From NCBI RefSeq assembly GCF_029227915.1, contig NC_079878.1:34933501-34997500 (forward strand): a stretch of 64,000 nucleotides of DNA, read 5' to 3'. The notes beneath the pieces were generated by a model. The model made no database searches. It saw only the letters and a list, made by a program, of their open reading frames with translations, and was not told the origin of the DNA. Below, piece after piece: positions 1 through 12,900 of the stretch; within the stretch, counting starts at the first letter, position 1; every line of letters begins with the position of its first letter. The position numbers were made by a program, and so were the translations under genes. Source of the DNA: Hydractinia symbiolongicarpus (Eukaryota; Cnidaria; Hydrozoa; Anthoathecata; Hydractiniidae).

Positions 1-20
1 AATCTAAATTTTTAAATAAA

Positions 21-35
21 GCGCTACCACAGCGC
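21..35. other. GC-rich stem-loop at unit boundary
   Basis: GCGCT and AGCGC form a perfect 5-bp stem around the loop ACCAC. The element recurs at most unit boundaries. It is weakened or lost in the GCGTACC units (372 bp), in GCACCACCACAGC units and in the GAACTATCACAGCG units of the H-P cassette. It is absent from all 20 shortened units, where it lies within the deleted 42 bp. A structural role is inference. Confidence 0.7.
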
Positions 36-222
36 CCAGTGTAATCGCTGAGTCCCGGCAATCATGTCAATTTAAGAAGAATGTTATTTCTTGGAGTCCA
101 ATTGTCTCATTTATCACATTTATCAGGTCACAGTCCAAAGTTAGTTCATTTAGGTCCCGCCGTCAATCGTTTCGCTGTTAAAAGCCATACAACCTAGTAA
201 TGTTGGAAAAATGTCACGAAAT

Positions 223-242
223 ACATGTTGGTACGAACATGT
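223..242. other. 20-bp dyad, class A form with perfectly paired arms
   Basis: Arms ACATGTT and AACATGT are exact reverse complements around GGTACG, whose centre GTAC is itself a palindrome. Only the G/G pair flanking GTAC is mismatched. The dyad lies at the same place in every class A unit. In B, C, D, I, L and N units the right arm is AATATGT or the centre differs, which leaves one or more mismatches. Short dyads of this kind can form hairpins or cruciforms or be bound by dimeric proteins. Which applies here cannot be seen from sequence. Confidence 0.85.
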
Positions 243-2980
243 GACTCAACCGTTGTAACTCAAACGGATTGATACTGTTAGAAAGACAATGAGAGGTAGT
301 TTCTGAAGCTGTCGCTATTTCTTCAGCGCGCGATAACTGCTAGGATTGGTCCCACAGTAAAGAATGACTTATTTATCTAATTTCTGAAATAAAGCGTACC
401 ACAGCGCCCAGTGTAATCGCTGAGTTCCGACAATCACGTCAAATTAAGAAGAATGTTATTTCTTGGAGTCCAATTGTCTCATTTATCACATTTATCAGGT
501 CACAGTCCAAAGTTAGTTCAATTAGGTCCCACAGTCAATCGTTTCGCTGTTAAAAGCCATACAACCTAGTAATACCGGAAAAATATCACGAAATACATGT
601 TGGTACGAACATGTGACTCAACCGTTGTAACTCAAACGGATTGATACTGTTAGAAAGAAAATGAAAGGTAATTTCTGAAGCTGTCGCTATTTCTTCAGAG
701 CGCGATAACGGCTAGGATTGGTCCCACAGTAAAAAATGGCTTATCAATCTAAATTTTTAAATAAAGCGCTACCACAGCGCCCAGTGTAATCGCTGAGTCC
801 CGGCAATCATGTCAATTTAAGAAGAATGTTATTTCTTGGAGTCCAATTGTCTCATTTATCACATTTATCAGGTCACAGTCCAAAGTTAGTTCATTTAGGT
901 CCCGCCGTCAATCGTTTCGCTGTTAAAAGCCATACAACCTAGTAATGTTGGAAAAATGTCACGAAATACATGTTGGTACGAACATGTGACTCAACCGTTG
1001 TAACTCAAACGGATTGATACTGTTAGAAAGACAATGAGAGGTAGTTTCTGAAGCTGTCGCTATTTCTTCAGCGCGCGATAACTGCTAGGATTGGTCCCAC
1101 AGTAAAGAATGACTTATTTATCTAATTTCTGAAATAAAGCGTACCACAGCGCCCAGTGTAATCGCTGAGTTCCGACAATCACGTCAAATTAAGAAGAATG
1201 TTATTTCTTGGAGTCCAATTGTCTCATTTATCACATTTATCAGGTCACAGTCCAAAGTTAGTTCAATTAGGTCCCACAGTCAATCGTTTCGCTGTTAAAA
1301 GCCATACAACCTAGTAATATCATAAAAATATCGGTAAATACATGTTTTTACGAATATGTGACTCAACCGTTGTAACTCAAACGGATTGATACTGTTAGAA
1401 AGACAATGAAAGGTAGTTTCTGAAGCTGTCGCTATTTCTTCAGCGCGCGTTAACTGCTAGGATTGGTCCCACAGTAAAGAATGACTTATTTATCTAATTT
1501 CTTACATAAAGCGCTACCACAGCGCCCAGTGTAATCGCTGAGCTCCGGCAATCATGTCAAATTAAGAAGAATGTTATTTCTTGGAGTAAAAATTTCTCAT
1601 TTATCACATTTATCAGGTCACAATCCAAAGTTAGTTCAATTAAGTCCCACAGTCAATCGTTTCACTGTTAAAAGCGATGCAACCTAGTAATATGAGAAAA
1701 AAATCGGTAAATACATGTTTTTACGAATATGTGACTCAACCGTTGTAACTCAAGCGGATTGATACTGTTAGAAAGACAATGAAAGGTAGTTTCTGAAGCT
1801 GTCGCTATTTCTTCAGCACGCGATAACTGCTAGGATTGGTCCCACAGTAAAGAATGACTTATTTATCTAATTTCTTAAATAAAGCGCTACCACAGCGCCC
1901 AGTGTAATTGCTGAGTTCCGACAATCTCGTCCAATTAAGAAGAATGTTATTTCTTGGAGTCTAATTGTCTCATTTATCATATTTATCAGTTCACAGTCCA
2001 AAATCAGTTCAATTAAGTCCCACAGTCACTCGTTTCACTGTTAAAAGCCATACAACCTAGTAATACCGGAAAAATATCACGAAATACATGTTGGTACGAA
2101 CATGTGACTCAACCGTTGTAACTCAAACGGATTGATACTGTTAGAAAGACAATGAAAGGTAATTTCTGAAGCTGTCGCTATTTCTTCAGAGCGCGATAAC
2201 GGCTAGGATTGGTCCCACAGTAAAAAATGGCTTATAAATCTAAATTTTTAAATAAAACGCTACCACAGCGCCCAGAGTAATTGCTGAGTCCCGGCAATCA
2301 TGTCAATTTAAGAAGAATGTTATTTCTTGGAGTCCAATTGTCTCATTTATCACATTTGTCAGGTCACAGTCCAAAGTTAGTTCAATTAGGTCTCACCGTC
2401 AATCGTTTCGCTGTTAAAAGCCATACAACCTAGTAATGTTGGAAAAATGTCACGAAATACATGTTGGTACGAACATGTGACTCAACCGTTGTAACTCAAA
2501 CGGATTGATACTGTTAGAAAAACAATGAGAGGTAGTTTCTGAAGCTGTTGCTATTTCTTCAGCGCGCGATAACTGCTAGGATTGGTCCCACAGTAAAGAA
2601 TGACTTATTTATCTAATTTCTGAAATAAAGCGTACCACAGCGCCCAGTGTAATCGCTGAGTTCCGACAATCACGTCAAATTAAGAAGAATGTTATTTCTT
2701 GGAGTCCAATTGTCTCATTTATCACATTTATCAGGTCACAGTCCAAAATCAGTTATACTTAGTCCCACAGTCAATCGTTTCATTGTTAAAAGCGATGCAA
2801 CCTAGTAATATCATAAAAATATTGCTAAATACATGTTGCTACGAATATGTGACCCAACCGTTGTAACTCAAACGGATTGATACTGTTAGAAAGACAATGA
2901 AAGGTAATTTCTGAAGCTGTCGCTATTTCTTCAACGTGCACTAACGGCTAGGATCGGTCCGACATTAAAAAAATGAATTT

Positions 2981-5900
2981 CTTATCGCTTAGTCCCGGCA
3001 ATCACGTCCAATTTAGAAGAATGTTATTTCTTGGAGTCCAATTGTCTCATTTATCACATTTATCAGCTCACAGTCCAAAACCAGTTCCATTAAGTCCCAC
3101 AGTCGCTCGTTTCACGGTTAAAAGCCATACAACCTAGTAATACTGGAAAAAGGTCACGAAATACATGTTGGTACGAACATGTGACTCAACCGTTGTAACG
3201 CAAACGGATTTATACTGATAGAAAGACAATAAAAGGTAGTTTCTGAAGCTGTCGCTATTTCTTCAGCGCGCGATAACTGCTAGGATTGGTCCCACAGTAA
3301 AGAATGACTTATTTATCTAATTTCTTAAATAAAGCGCTACCACAGCGCCCAGTGTAATTGCTGAGTTCCGACAATCTCGTCCAATTAAGAAGAATGTTAT
3401 TTTTTTGAGTCTAATTGTCTCATTTATCATATTTGTCAGTTCACAGTCCAAAATCAGTTCAATTAGGTCCCACAGTCAATCGTTTCGCTGTTAAAAGCCA
3501 TACAACCTAGTAATATTGGAAAAATATCACGAAATACATGTTGGTACGAACATGTGACTCAACCGTTGTAACTTTAGCGGATTGATACTGTTAGAAAGAC
3601 AATGAGAGGTAGTTTTTGAAGCTGTCGCTATTTCTTCAGCGCGCGATAACTGCTAGGATTGGTCCCACAGTAAAGAATGACTTATTTATCTAATTTCTGA
3701 AATAAAGCGTACCACAGCGCCCAGTGTAATCGCTGAGTTCCGACAATCACGTCCAATTAAGAAGAATGTTATTTCTTGGAGTCCAATTGTCTCATTTATC
3801 ACATTTATCAGGTCACAGTCCAAAATCAGTTAAACTTAGTCCCACAGTCAATCGTTTCATTGATAAAAGCGATGCAACCTAGTAATATCATAAAAATATC
3901 GCTAAATACATGTTGCTACGAATATGTGACCCAACCGTTGTAACTCAAACGGATTGATACTGTTAGAAAGACAATGAAAGGTAATTTCTGAAGCTGCCGC
4001 TATTTCTTCAGTGTGCGATAACGGATAGGATTCGTCCCACAGTAAAGAATGACTTATTTATCTAAATTTTTAAATGAAGCGCTACCACAGCGCCCAGTGT
4101 AATCGCTGAGTTCCGGCAATCATGTCAAATTAAGAAGAACGTTATTTCTTGGAGTTCGATTTTCTCATTAATCACATTTATCAGGTCACAATTCAAAGTT
4201 AGTTCAATTAATTCCCACAGTCAATCGTTTCACTATTAAAAGCGATGCAACCTAGTAATATGAGAAAAAAATCGGTAAATACATGTTGGTACGAATATGT
4301 GACCCAACCTTTGAAACTCAAATGGACTGATCCCGTTAGAAAGTCAGCGAAATATAGTATTTGAAACTGTCTCTATTTCTTCAACCCACACTCACGGCTA
4401 GGATCGGTCCCACATTAAAAAAATGAATTTCTTATCGCTTAGTCCCGGCAATCACGTCCAATTAAGAAGAATGTTATTTCTTGGAGTCCAATTGTTTCAT
4501 TTATCACATTTATCAATTCGCAGTCCAAAATCAGTTCAATTAAGTCCCACAGTCGCTCGTTTCACTGTTAAAAGCCATACAACCTAGTAATACTGGAAAA
4601 AGGTCACGAAATACATGTTGGTACGAACATGTGATTCAACCGTTGTAACGCAAACGGACTTATACTGTTAGAAAGACAATGAAAGGTAGTTTCTGAAGCT
4701 GTTGCTATTTCTTCAGTGCGCAATAACTGCTAGGATTGCTCCCACAGTAAAGAATGACTTATTTATCTAATTTCTAAAATAAAGCGCTACCACAGCGCCC
4801 AGTGTAATTGCTGAGTTCCGACAATCTCGTCCAATTAAGAAGAATGTTATTTCTTGGAGTCTAATTGTCTCATTTATCATATTTATCAGTTCACAGTCCA
4901 AAATCAGTTCAATTAAGTCCCACAGTCACTCGTTTCACTGTTAAAAACCATACAACCTAGTAATACCGGAAAAATATCACGAAATTCATGTTGGTACGAA
5001 CATGTGACTCAACCGTTGTAACTCAAACGGATTGATACTGTTAGAAAGACAATGAAAGGTAATTTCTGAAGCTGTCGCTATTTCTTCAGAGCGCGATAAC
5101 GGCTAAGATTGGTCCCACAGTAAAAAATGACTTATAAATCTAAATTTTTAAATGAAGCGCTACCACAGCGCCCAGTGTAATCGCAGTGTCCCGGCAATCA
5201 TGTCAATTTAAGAAGAATGTTATTTCTTGGAGTCCAATTGTCTCATTTATCACATTTATCAGGTCACAGTCCAAAGTTATATCAATTAGGTCCCACAGTC
5301 AATCGTTTCATTGTTAAAAGGGATGCAACCTAGTAATATCATAAAAATATCGCTAAATACATGTTGCTACGAATATGTGACTCAACCGTTGTAACTCAAA
5401 CGGATTGGTACTGTTAGAAAGACAATGAAAGGTAATTTCTGAAGCTGTCGCTATTTTTTCAGCGTGCGATAACGGATAGGATTCGTCCCACAGTAAAGAA
5501 TGACTTATTTATCTAAATTTTTAAATGAAGCGCTACCACAGCGCCCAGTGTAATCGCTGAGTTCCGGCAATCATGTCAAATTAAGAAGAACGTTATTTCT
5601 TGGAGTCCAATTTTCTCATTAATCATATTTATCAGGTCACAATTCAAAGTTAGTTCAATTAATTCCCACAGTCAATGGTTTCACTATTAAAAGCGATGCA
5701 ACCTAGTAATATGAGAAAAAAATCGGTAAATACATGTTGGTACGAATATGTGACCCAACCTTTGAAACTCAAATGGACTGATCCCGTTAGAAAGTCAGCG
5801 AAATATAGTATTTGAAACTGTCTCTATTTCTTCAACGCGCACTAACGGCTAGGATCGGTCCCACATTAAAAAAATGAATTTCTTATCGCTTAGTCCCAGC

Positions 5901-6949
5901 AATCACGTCCAATTAAGAAGAATGCTACTTCTTGGAGTCCAATTGTCTCATTTATCACATTTATCAGGTCACAGTCCAAAATCAGTTCAATTAAGTCCCA
6001 CAGTCGCTCGTTTCACTGTTAAAAGCCATACAACCTAGTAATACTGGAAAAAGGTCACGAAATACATGTTGGTACGAATGCGTGACCCAGCCGTAGTAAC
6101 TCAAACAGACTGACACCCCAACAAAGTCAATGAAATGTAGTTTTTGAAAGTATCGCTAATTCTTCAGCGTGCGATAACGGATAGGATTCGTCCCACAGTA
6201 AAGAATGACTTATTTATCTAAATTTTTAAATGATGCGCTACCACAGCGCCCAGTGTAATCGCTGAGTTCCGGCAATCATGTCAAATTAAGAAGAACGTTA
6301 TTTCTTGGAGTCCAATTTTCTCATTAATCACATTTATCAGGTCACAATTCAAAGTTAGTTCAATTAATTCCCACAGTCAATGGTTTCACTATTAAAAGCG
6401 ATGCAACCTAGTAATATGAGAAAAAAATCGGTAAATACATGTTAGTACGAATATGTGACCCAACCTTTGAAACTCAAATGGACTGATCCCGTTAGAAAGT
6501 CAGCGAAATATAGTATTTGAAACTGTCTCTATTTCTTCAACGCGCACTAACGGCTAGGATCGGTCCCACATTAAAAAAATGAATTTCTTATCGCTTAGTC
6601 CCAGCAATCACGTCCAATTAAGAAGAATGTTACTTCTTGGAGTCCAATTGTCTCATTTATCACATTTATCAGGTCACAGTCCAAAATCAGTTCAATTTAG
6701 TCCCACAGTCGCTCGTTTCACTGTTAAAAGCCATACAACCTAGTAATACTGGAAAAAGGTCACGAAATACATGTTGGTACGAACATGTGACTCAACCGTT
6801 GTAACGCAAACGGATTTATACTGTTAGAAGGACAATGAAAGGTAGTTTCTGAAGCTGTTGCTATTTCTTCAGCGCGCGATAACTGCTAGGATTGGTCCCA
6901 CAGTAAAGAATGACTTATTTATCTAATTTCTTACATAAAGCGCTACCAC
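2981..6949 (+). repeat. Block 2: alternating full-length and shortened units (D/short pairs)
   Basis: Shortened units begin at about 2981, 4431, 5882 and 6587. Full-length units begin at 3344 (A), 3716 (B), 4089 (D), 4794 (A), 5167 (B), 5540 (D) and 6245 (D). The full-to-full distance across each shortened unit is 705 bp instead of 746. The short units here share a sublineage junction, GAATTTCTTATCGCTTAG, and an A-type variable segment reading ACTGGAAAAAGGTCACG. The pair at 5540-6244 is duplicated at 6245-6949 (offset 705). The short unit at 5882 is a chimera: an A-type start is followed by an E-type tail with CCCAGCCG and CACCCCAAC. The unit at 5167 has an unusual TCGCAGTGTCCC in place of TCGCTGAGTCCC. 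Confidence 0.88.
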
Positions 6950-9925
6950 AGCGCCCAGTGTAATCGCTGAGTTCCGACAATCACGTCCAATTAAGAAGAA
7001 TGTTATTTCTTGGAGTCCAATTGTCTTATTTATCACATTTATCAGGTGACAGTCCAAAATCAGTTAAACTTAGTCTCACAGTGAATCGTTTCATTGTTAA
7101 AAGCGATGCAACCTAGTAATATCATAAAAATATCGCTAAATACATGTTGCTACGAATATGTGACCCAACCGTTGTTACTCAAACGGATTGATACTGTTAC
7201 AAAGAAAATGAAAGAAAATTTCTGAAGCTGTCGCTATTTCTTCAGCGCGCGATAACGGCTAGGATTGGTCCCACAGTAAAGAATGACTTATTTATCTAAA
7301 TTTTTACATGAAGCGCTACCACAGCACCCAGTGTAATCGCTGAGTTCCGGCAATCATGTCAAATTAGGAAGAATGTTATTTCTTGGAGTCCAATTTCCGC
7401 ATTTATCACATTTATCAGGTCACAGTCCAAATCAGTTCAATTAAGTCCCACAGTCACTCGTTTCACTGTTAAAAGCCATACAACCTAGTAATACTGGAAA
7501 AATGTCACGAAATACATGTTGGTACGAACATGTGACTCAACCGTAGTAACTCAAACGGATTGATACTGTTAGAAAGACAATGAAAGGTAGTTTCTGAAGC
7601 TGTTGCTATTTCTTCAGTGCGCGATAACTGCAAGGATTGGTCCCACAGTAAAGAATGATTTATTTATCTAAATATTTAAATGAAGCGCTACCACAGCGCC
7701 CAGTGTAATCGCTGAGTTCCGGCAATCATGTCAAATTAGGAAGAATGTTATTTCTTGGAGTCCAATTTCCGCATTTATCATATTTATCAGGTCACAGTCC
7801 AAATCAGTTCAATTAAGTCCCACAGTCACTCGTTTCACTGTTAAAAGCCATAAAACCTAGTAATACTGGAAAAATGTAACGAAATACATGTTGGTACGAA
7901 CATGTGACTCAACCGTAGTAACTCAAACGGATTGATACTGTTAGAAAGACAATGAAAGGTAGTTTCTGAAGCTGTCGCTATTTCTTCAGTGCGCGATAAC
8001 TGCAAGGATTGGTCCCACAGTAAAGAATGATTTATTTATCTAAATATTTAAATGAAGCGCTACCACAGCGCCGAGTGTAATCGCTGAGTTCCGGCAATCA
8101 CGTCAAGTTAAAAAGAATGTTAATTCTTGGAGTCTAATTGTCTCATTTATCACATTTATCAGGTCACAGTTCAAAATCAGTTAAACTTAGTCCCACAGTC
8201 AATCGTTTCATTGTTAAAAGCGATGCAACCTAGTAATATCATAAAAATATCGCTAAATACATGTTGCTACGAATATGTGACCCAACCGTTGTAACTCAAA
8301 CGGATTGATACTGTTAGAAAGACAATGAAAGGTAATTTCTGAAGCTGTCGCTATTTCTTCAGAGCGCGATAACGGCTAGGATTGGTCCCACAGTAAAAAA
8401 TGACTTATAAATCTAAATTTTTAAATGAAGCGCTACCACAGCACCCAGTGTAATCGCTGAGTCCCGGCAATCATGTCAAATTAAGAAGAATGTTATTTCT
8501 TGGAGTCCAATTGTCTCATTTATCAGATTTATCAGGTCACAGTCCAAAATCAGTTAAACTTAGTCTCACACTGAATCGTTTCATTGTTAAAAGCGATGCA
8601 ACCTAGTAATATCATAAAAATATCGCTAAATACATGTTGCTACGAATATGTGACCCAACCGTTGTAACTCAAACGGATTGATACTGTTACAAAGACAATG
8701 AAAGGTAATTTCTGAAGCTGTCGCTATTTCTTCAGCGCGCGATAACGGCTAGGATTGGTCCCACAGTAAAGAATGACTTATTTATCTAAATTTTTACATG
8801 AAGCGCTACCACAGCGCCCAGTGTAATCGCTGAGTTCCGGCAATCATGTCAAATTAGGAAGAATGTTATTTCTTGGAGTCCAATTGTCTCATTTATCACA
8901 TTTATCAGGTCACAGTTCAAAATCAGTTAAACTTAGTCCCACAGTCAATCGTATCATTGTTAAAAGCGATGCAACCTAGTAATATCATAAAAATATCGCT
9001 AAATACATGTTGCTACGAATATGTCACCCAACCGTTGTAACTCAAACGGATTGATACTGTTAGAAAGACAATGAAAGGTAATTTCTGAAGCTGTCGCTAT
9101 TTCTTCAGCGCGCGATAACTGCTAGGATTGGTCCCACAGTAAAGAATGACTTATTTATCTAATTTCTTACATAAAGCGCTGCAACAGCGCCCAGTGTAAT
9201 CGCTGAGTTCCGACAATCACGTCCAATCAAGAAGAATGTTATTTCTTGGAGTCCAATTGTCTCATTTATCACATTTATCAGGATACAGTCCAAACTCAGT
9301 TAAACTTAGTCCCACAGTCAATCGTTTCATTGTTAAAAGCGATGCACCCTAGTAATATCATAAAAATATCGCTAAATACATGTTGCTACGAATATGTGAC
9401 CCAACCGTTGTAACTCAAACGGATTGATACTGTTACAAAGACAATGAAAGGTAATTTCTGAAGCTGTAGCTATTTCTTCAGCGCGCGATAACGGCTAAGA
9501 TTGGTCCCACAGTAAAGAATGACTTATTTATCTAATTTCTTACATAAAGCGCTACAACAGCGCCCAGTGTAATCGCTGAGTTCCGACAATCACGTCCAAT
9601 TAAGAAGAATGTTATTTCTTGGAGTCCAATTGTCTCATTTATCACATTTATCAGGATACAGTCCAAACTCAGTTAAACTTAGTCCCACAGTCAATCGTTT
9701 CATTGTTAAAAGCGATGCAACCTAGTAATATCATAAAAATATCGCTAAATACATGTTGCTACAAATATGTGACCCAACCGTTGTAACTCAAACGGATTGA
9801 TACTGTTACAAAGACAATGAAAGGTAATTTCTGAAGCTGTAGCTATTTCTTCAGCGCGCGATAACGGCTAAGATTGGTCCCACAGTAAAAAATGACTTAT
9901 AAATTTTTAAATGAAGCACCACCAC
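6950..9925 (+). repeat. Block 3: class B-rich run
   Basis: Units start at 6950 (B), 7323 (A), 7695 (A), 8067 (B), 8440 (B), 8813 (B), 9186 (B) and 9559 (B). Two adjacent pairs look like recent single-unit duplications. The units at 7323 and 7695 share the 1-base deletion TCCAAATCAG and the rare TTTCCGCATT. The units at 9186 and 9559 share GGATACAGTCCAAACTCAG and CTGTAGCTATTTC. This is the longest uninterrupted run of one class in the first half of the window. Confidence 0.87.
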
Positions 9926-12900
9926 AGCACCCAGTGTAATCGCTGAGTCCCGGCAATCATGTCAAGTTAAGAAGAATGTTATTTCTTGGAGTCCAATCGT
10001 TTCATTTATCACATTTATCAGGTCACAGTCTAAAGTTAGTTCAATTAAGTCCCACAGTCAATCGTTTCACTGTTAAAAGCCATACAACCTAGTAATACCG
10101 GAAAATATCACAAAATACATGTTGGTACGAATACGTGACCCAGCCGTAGTAACTCAAACAGACTGACACCCCAACAAAGTCAATGAAATGTAGTTTTTGA
10201 AAGTATCGCTAATTCTTCAGCGTGCGATAACGGATAGGATTCGTCCCACAGTAAAGAATGACTTATTTATCTAAATTTTTAAATGATGCGCTACCACAGC
10301 GCCCAGTGTAATCGCTGAGTTCCGGCAATCATGTCAAATTAAGAAGAACGTTATTTCTTGGAGTCCAATTTTCTAATTAATCACATTTATCAGGTCACCA
10401 TCCAAAGTTAGTTCAATTAAGTCCCACAGTCAATCGTTTCACTGTTAGAAGCGATGCAACATAGTAATATAAGAAAAAAATCGGTAAACACATGTTAGTA
10501 CGAATATGTGACCCAACCTTTGAAACTCAAATGGACTACCCCGTTAGAAAGTTAGTGAAATATAGTATTTGAAACTGTCTCTATTTCTTCAGCCCGCACT
10601 AACGGACAGGATTATTCCAGCAGTAAAGAATGACTTATTTATCTAAAGTTTTAAATGAAGCACCACCACAGCGCCCAGTGTAATCGCTGAGTCCCGGCAA
10701 TCATGTCAAGTTAAGAAGAATGTTATTTCTTGGAGTCCAATCGTTTCATTTATCACATTTATCAGGTCACAGTCCAAAGTTAGTTCAATTAAGTCCCACA
10801 GTCAATCGTTTCACTGTTAAAAGCCATACAACCTAGTAATACCGGAAAATATCACAAAATACATGTTGGTACGAATACGTGACCCAGCCGTAGTAACTCA
10901 AACAGACTGACACCCCAACAAAGTCAATGAAATGTAGTTTTTAAAAGTATCGCTAATTCTTCAGCGTGCGATAACGGATAGGATTCGTCCCACAGTAAAG
11001 AATGACTTATTTATCTAAATTTTTAAATGAAGCGCTACCACAGCGCCCAGTGTAATCGCTGAGTTTCGGTAATCATGTCAAATTAAGAAGAATGTTGTTT
11101 CTTGGAGTCCAATTGCCTCACTTTCACATTTATAAGGTCACAGTCCATATTCAGTTCAATTAATTCCCACAGTCAATCGTTTCATTTGTAAAAGTGATGC
11201 AACCTAGTATTATCAGAAAAATATCGCTAAATACATGTTGGTACGAATACGTGACCCAACCGTTGTAACTCAAACGGACTGACACCGCAACAAAGTCAAC
11301 GAAATGTAGTTTTTGAAACTATCGCTATTTCTTCAGCGTGCGATAACGGGTAGGGTTCGTCCCACAGTAAAGAATGACTTATTTATCTAAATTTTTAAAT
11401 GAAGCGCTACCACAGCGCCCAGTGAAATCGCTGAGTTCCGGCAATCATGTCAAATTAAGAAGAATGTTATTTCTTGGAGTCCAATTGTCTCATTTATCAC
11501 ATTTATCAGGTCACAGTCCAAAGTTAGTTCAATTAAGTCCCACAGTCAATCGTTTCATTGATAAAAGCGATGCAACCTAGCAATATCAGAAAAATATCGC
11601 TAAGTACATGTTGGTACGAACATGTGACCCAACCGTTGTAACTCAAACGGACTGACACCGTTAGGAAGTCATTGAAATGTAGTTTTTGAAACTGTCGCTA
11701 CTTCTTCAGCGTGCGATAACGGATAGGATTATTCCAGCAGTAAAGAATCACTTATTTATCTAAAGTTTTAAATGAAGTTCTACCAGAGCGCCCAGCCTAA
11801 TCGCTGAGCTCCGGCAATCACGTCAAATTAAGAAGAATGTTATTTCTTGGAGTCCAATTGTCTCATTTATCACATTTATCAGGTCACAGTCCAAAGTTAG
11901 TTCAATTAAGTCCCACAGTCAATCGTTTCATTGATAAAAGCGATGCAACCTAGTAATATCAGAAAAATATCGCTAAGTACATGTTGGTACGATTAGGTGA
12001 CCCAACTGTTGTAACTCAAACGGACTGACATCGTTAGAAAGTCAATGAAATGTAGTTTTTGAAACTGTCGCTATTTCTTCAGCGCGCGATAACGCCTAGG
12101 ATTGGTCCCACAGCAAAAAATTACTTATTAATCTAAATTTTTAAATGAAGCGCTACCACAGCGCCCAGTGTAATCGCTGAGTCCCGGCAATCATGTCAAG
12201 TTAAGAAGAATGTTATTTCTTGGAGTCCAATCGTTTTATTTATCACATTTATCAGGTCACAGTCCAAAGTTAGTTCAATTAAGTCCCACAGTCAATCGTT
12301 TCACTGTAAAAAGCCATACAACCTAGTAATACCGGAAAATATCACAAAATACATGTTGGTACGAATACGTGACCCAGCCGTAGTAACTCAAACAGACTGA
12401 CACCCCAACAAAGTCAATGAAATGTAGTTTTTGAAAGTATCGCTAATTCTTCAGCGTGCGATAACGGATAGGGTTCGTCCCACAGTAAAGAATGACTTAT
12501 TTATCTAAATTTTTAAATGAAGCGCTACCACAGCGCCCAGTGTAATGGCTGAGTTTCGGTAATCATGTCAAATTAAGAAGAATGTTATTTCTTGGAGTCC
12601 AATTGCCTCACTTTCACATTTATAAGGTCACAGTCCATAATCAGTTCAATTAAGTCCCACAGTCAATCGTTTCATTTGTAAAAGCGATGCAACCTAGTAT
12701 TATCAGAAAAATATCGCTAAATACATGTTGGTACGAATACGTGACCCAACCGTTGTAACTCAAACGGACTGACACCGCAACAAAGTCAATGAAATGTAGT
12801 TTTTGAAACTATCGCTATTTCTTCATCGTGCAATAACGGGTAGGGTTCGTCCCACAGTAAAGAATGACTTATTTATCTAAATTTTTAAATGAAGCGCTAC

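Larger units (their letters stand above)
1..2980 (+). repeat. Block 1: class A-dominated units with a 745-bp dimer duplication
   Basis: Unit starts are 31, 403, 776, 1148, 1521, 1894, 2267 and 2639. Their classes are A, A, A, a B-to-C chimera, C, A, A, B. The first 30 bases are the end of a unit that began upstream. Bases 1-574 read identically to 746-1319, a two-unit (372+373 bp) duplication that ends at the variable segment: copy 1 continues as ACCGG and copy 2 as ATCAT. The 372-bp units lack one base of the stem-loop (GCGTACC instead of GCGCTACC). The last unit (2639) carries a D-type tail and leads into a shortened unit. Confidence 0.9.

Noticed and set aside
11374-11580. 68-codon open frame in one G unit
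   Set aside because: It is satellite sequence: the conserved 38-codon frame extended upstream by a fortuitous absence of stops. No promoter, domain or neighbour supports a gene.
12840-12860. GGGTTCGTCCC resembling a tRNA-type internal B box
   Set aside because: Only the first six positions fit, there is no A box at a suitable distance, and no tRNA cloverleaf can be drawn.
12825-12865. Possible CENP-B box near AACGGGTAGGGTTCG
   Set aside because: The spacing and core positions of the TTCG....A..CGGG motif are not met on either strand, here or in the other classes inspected.
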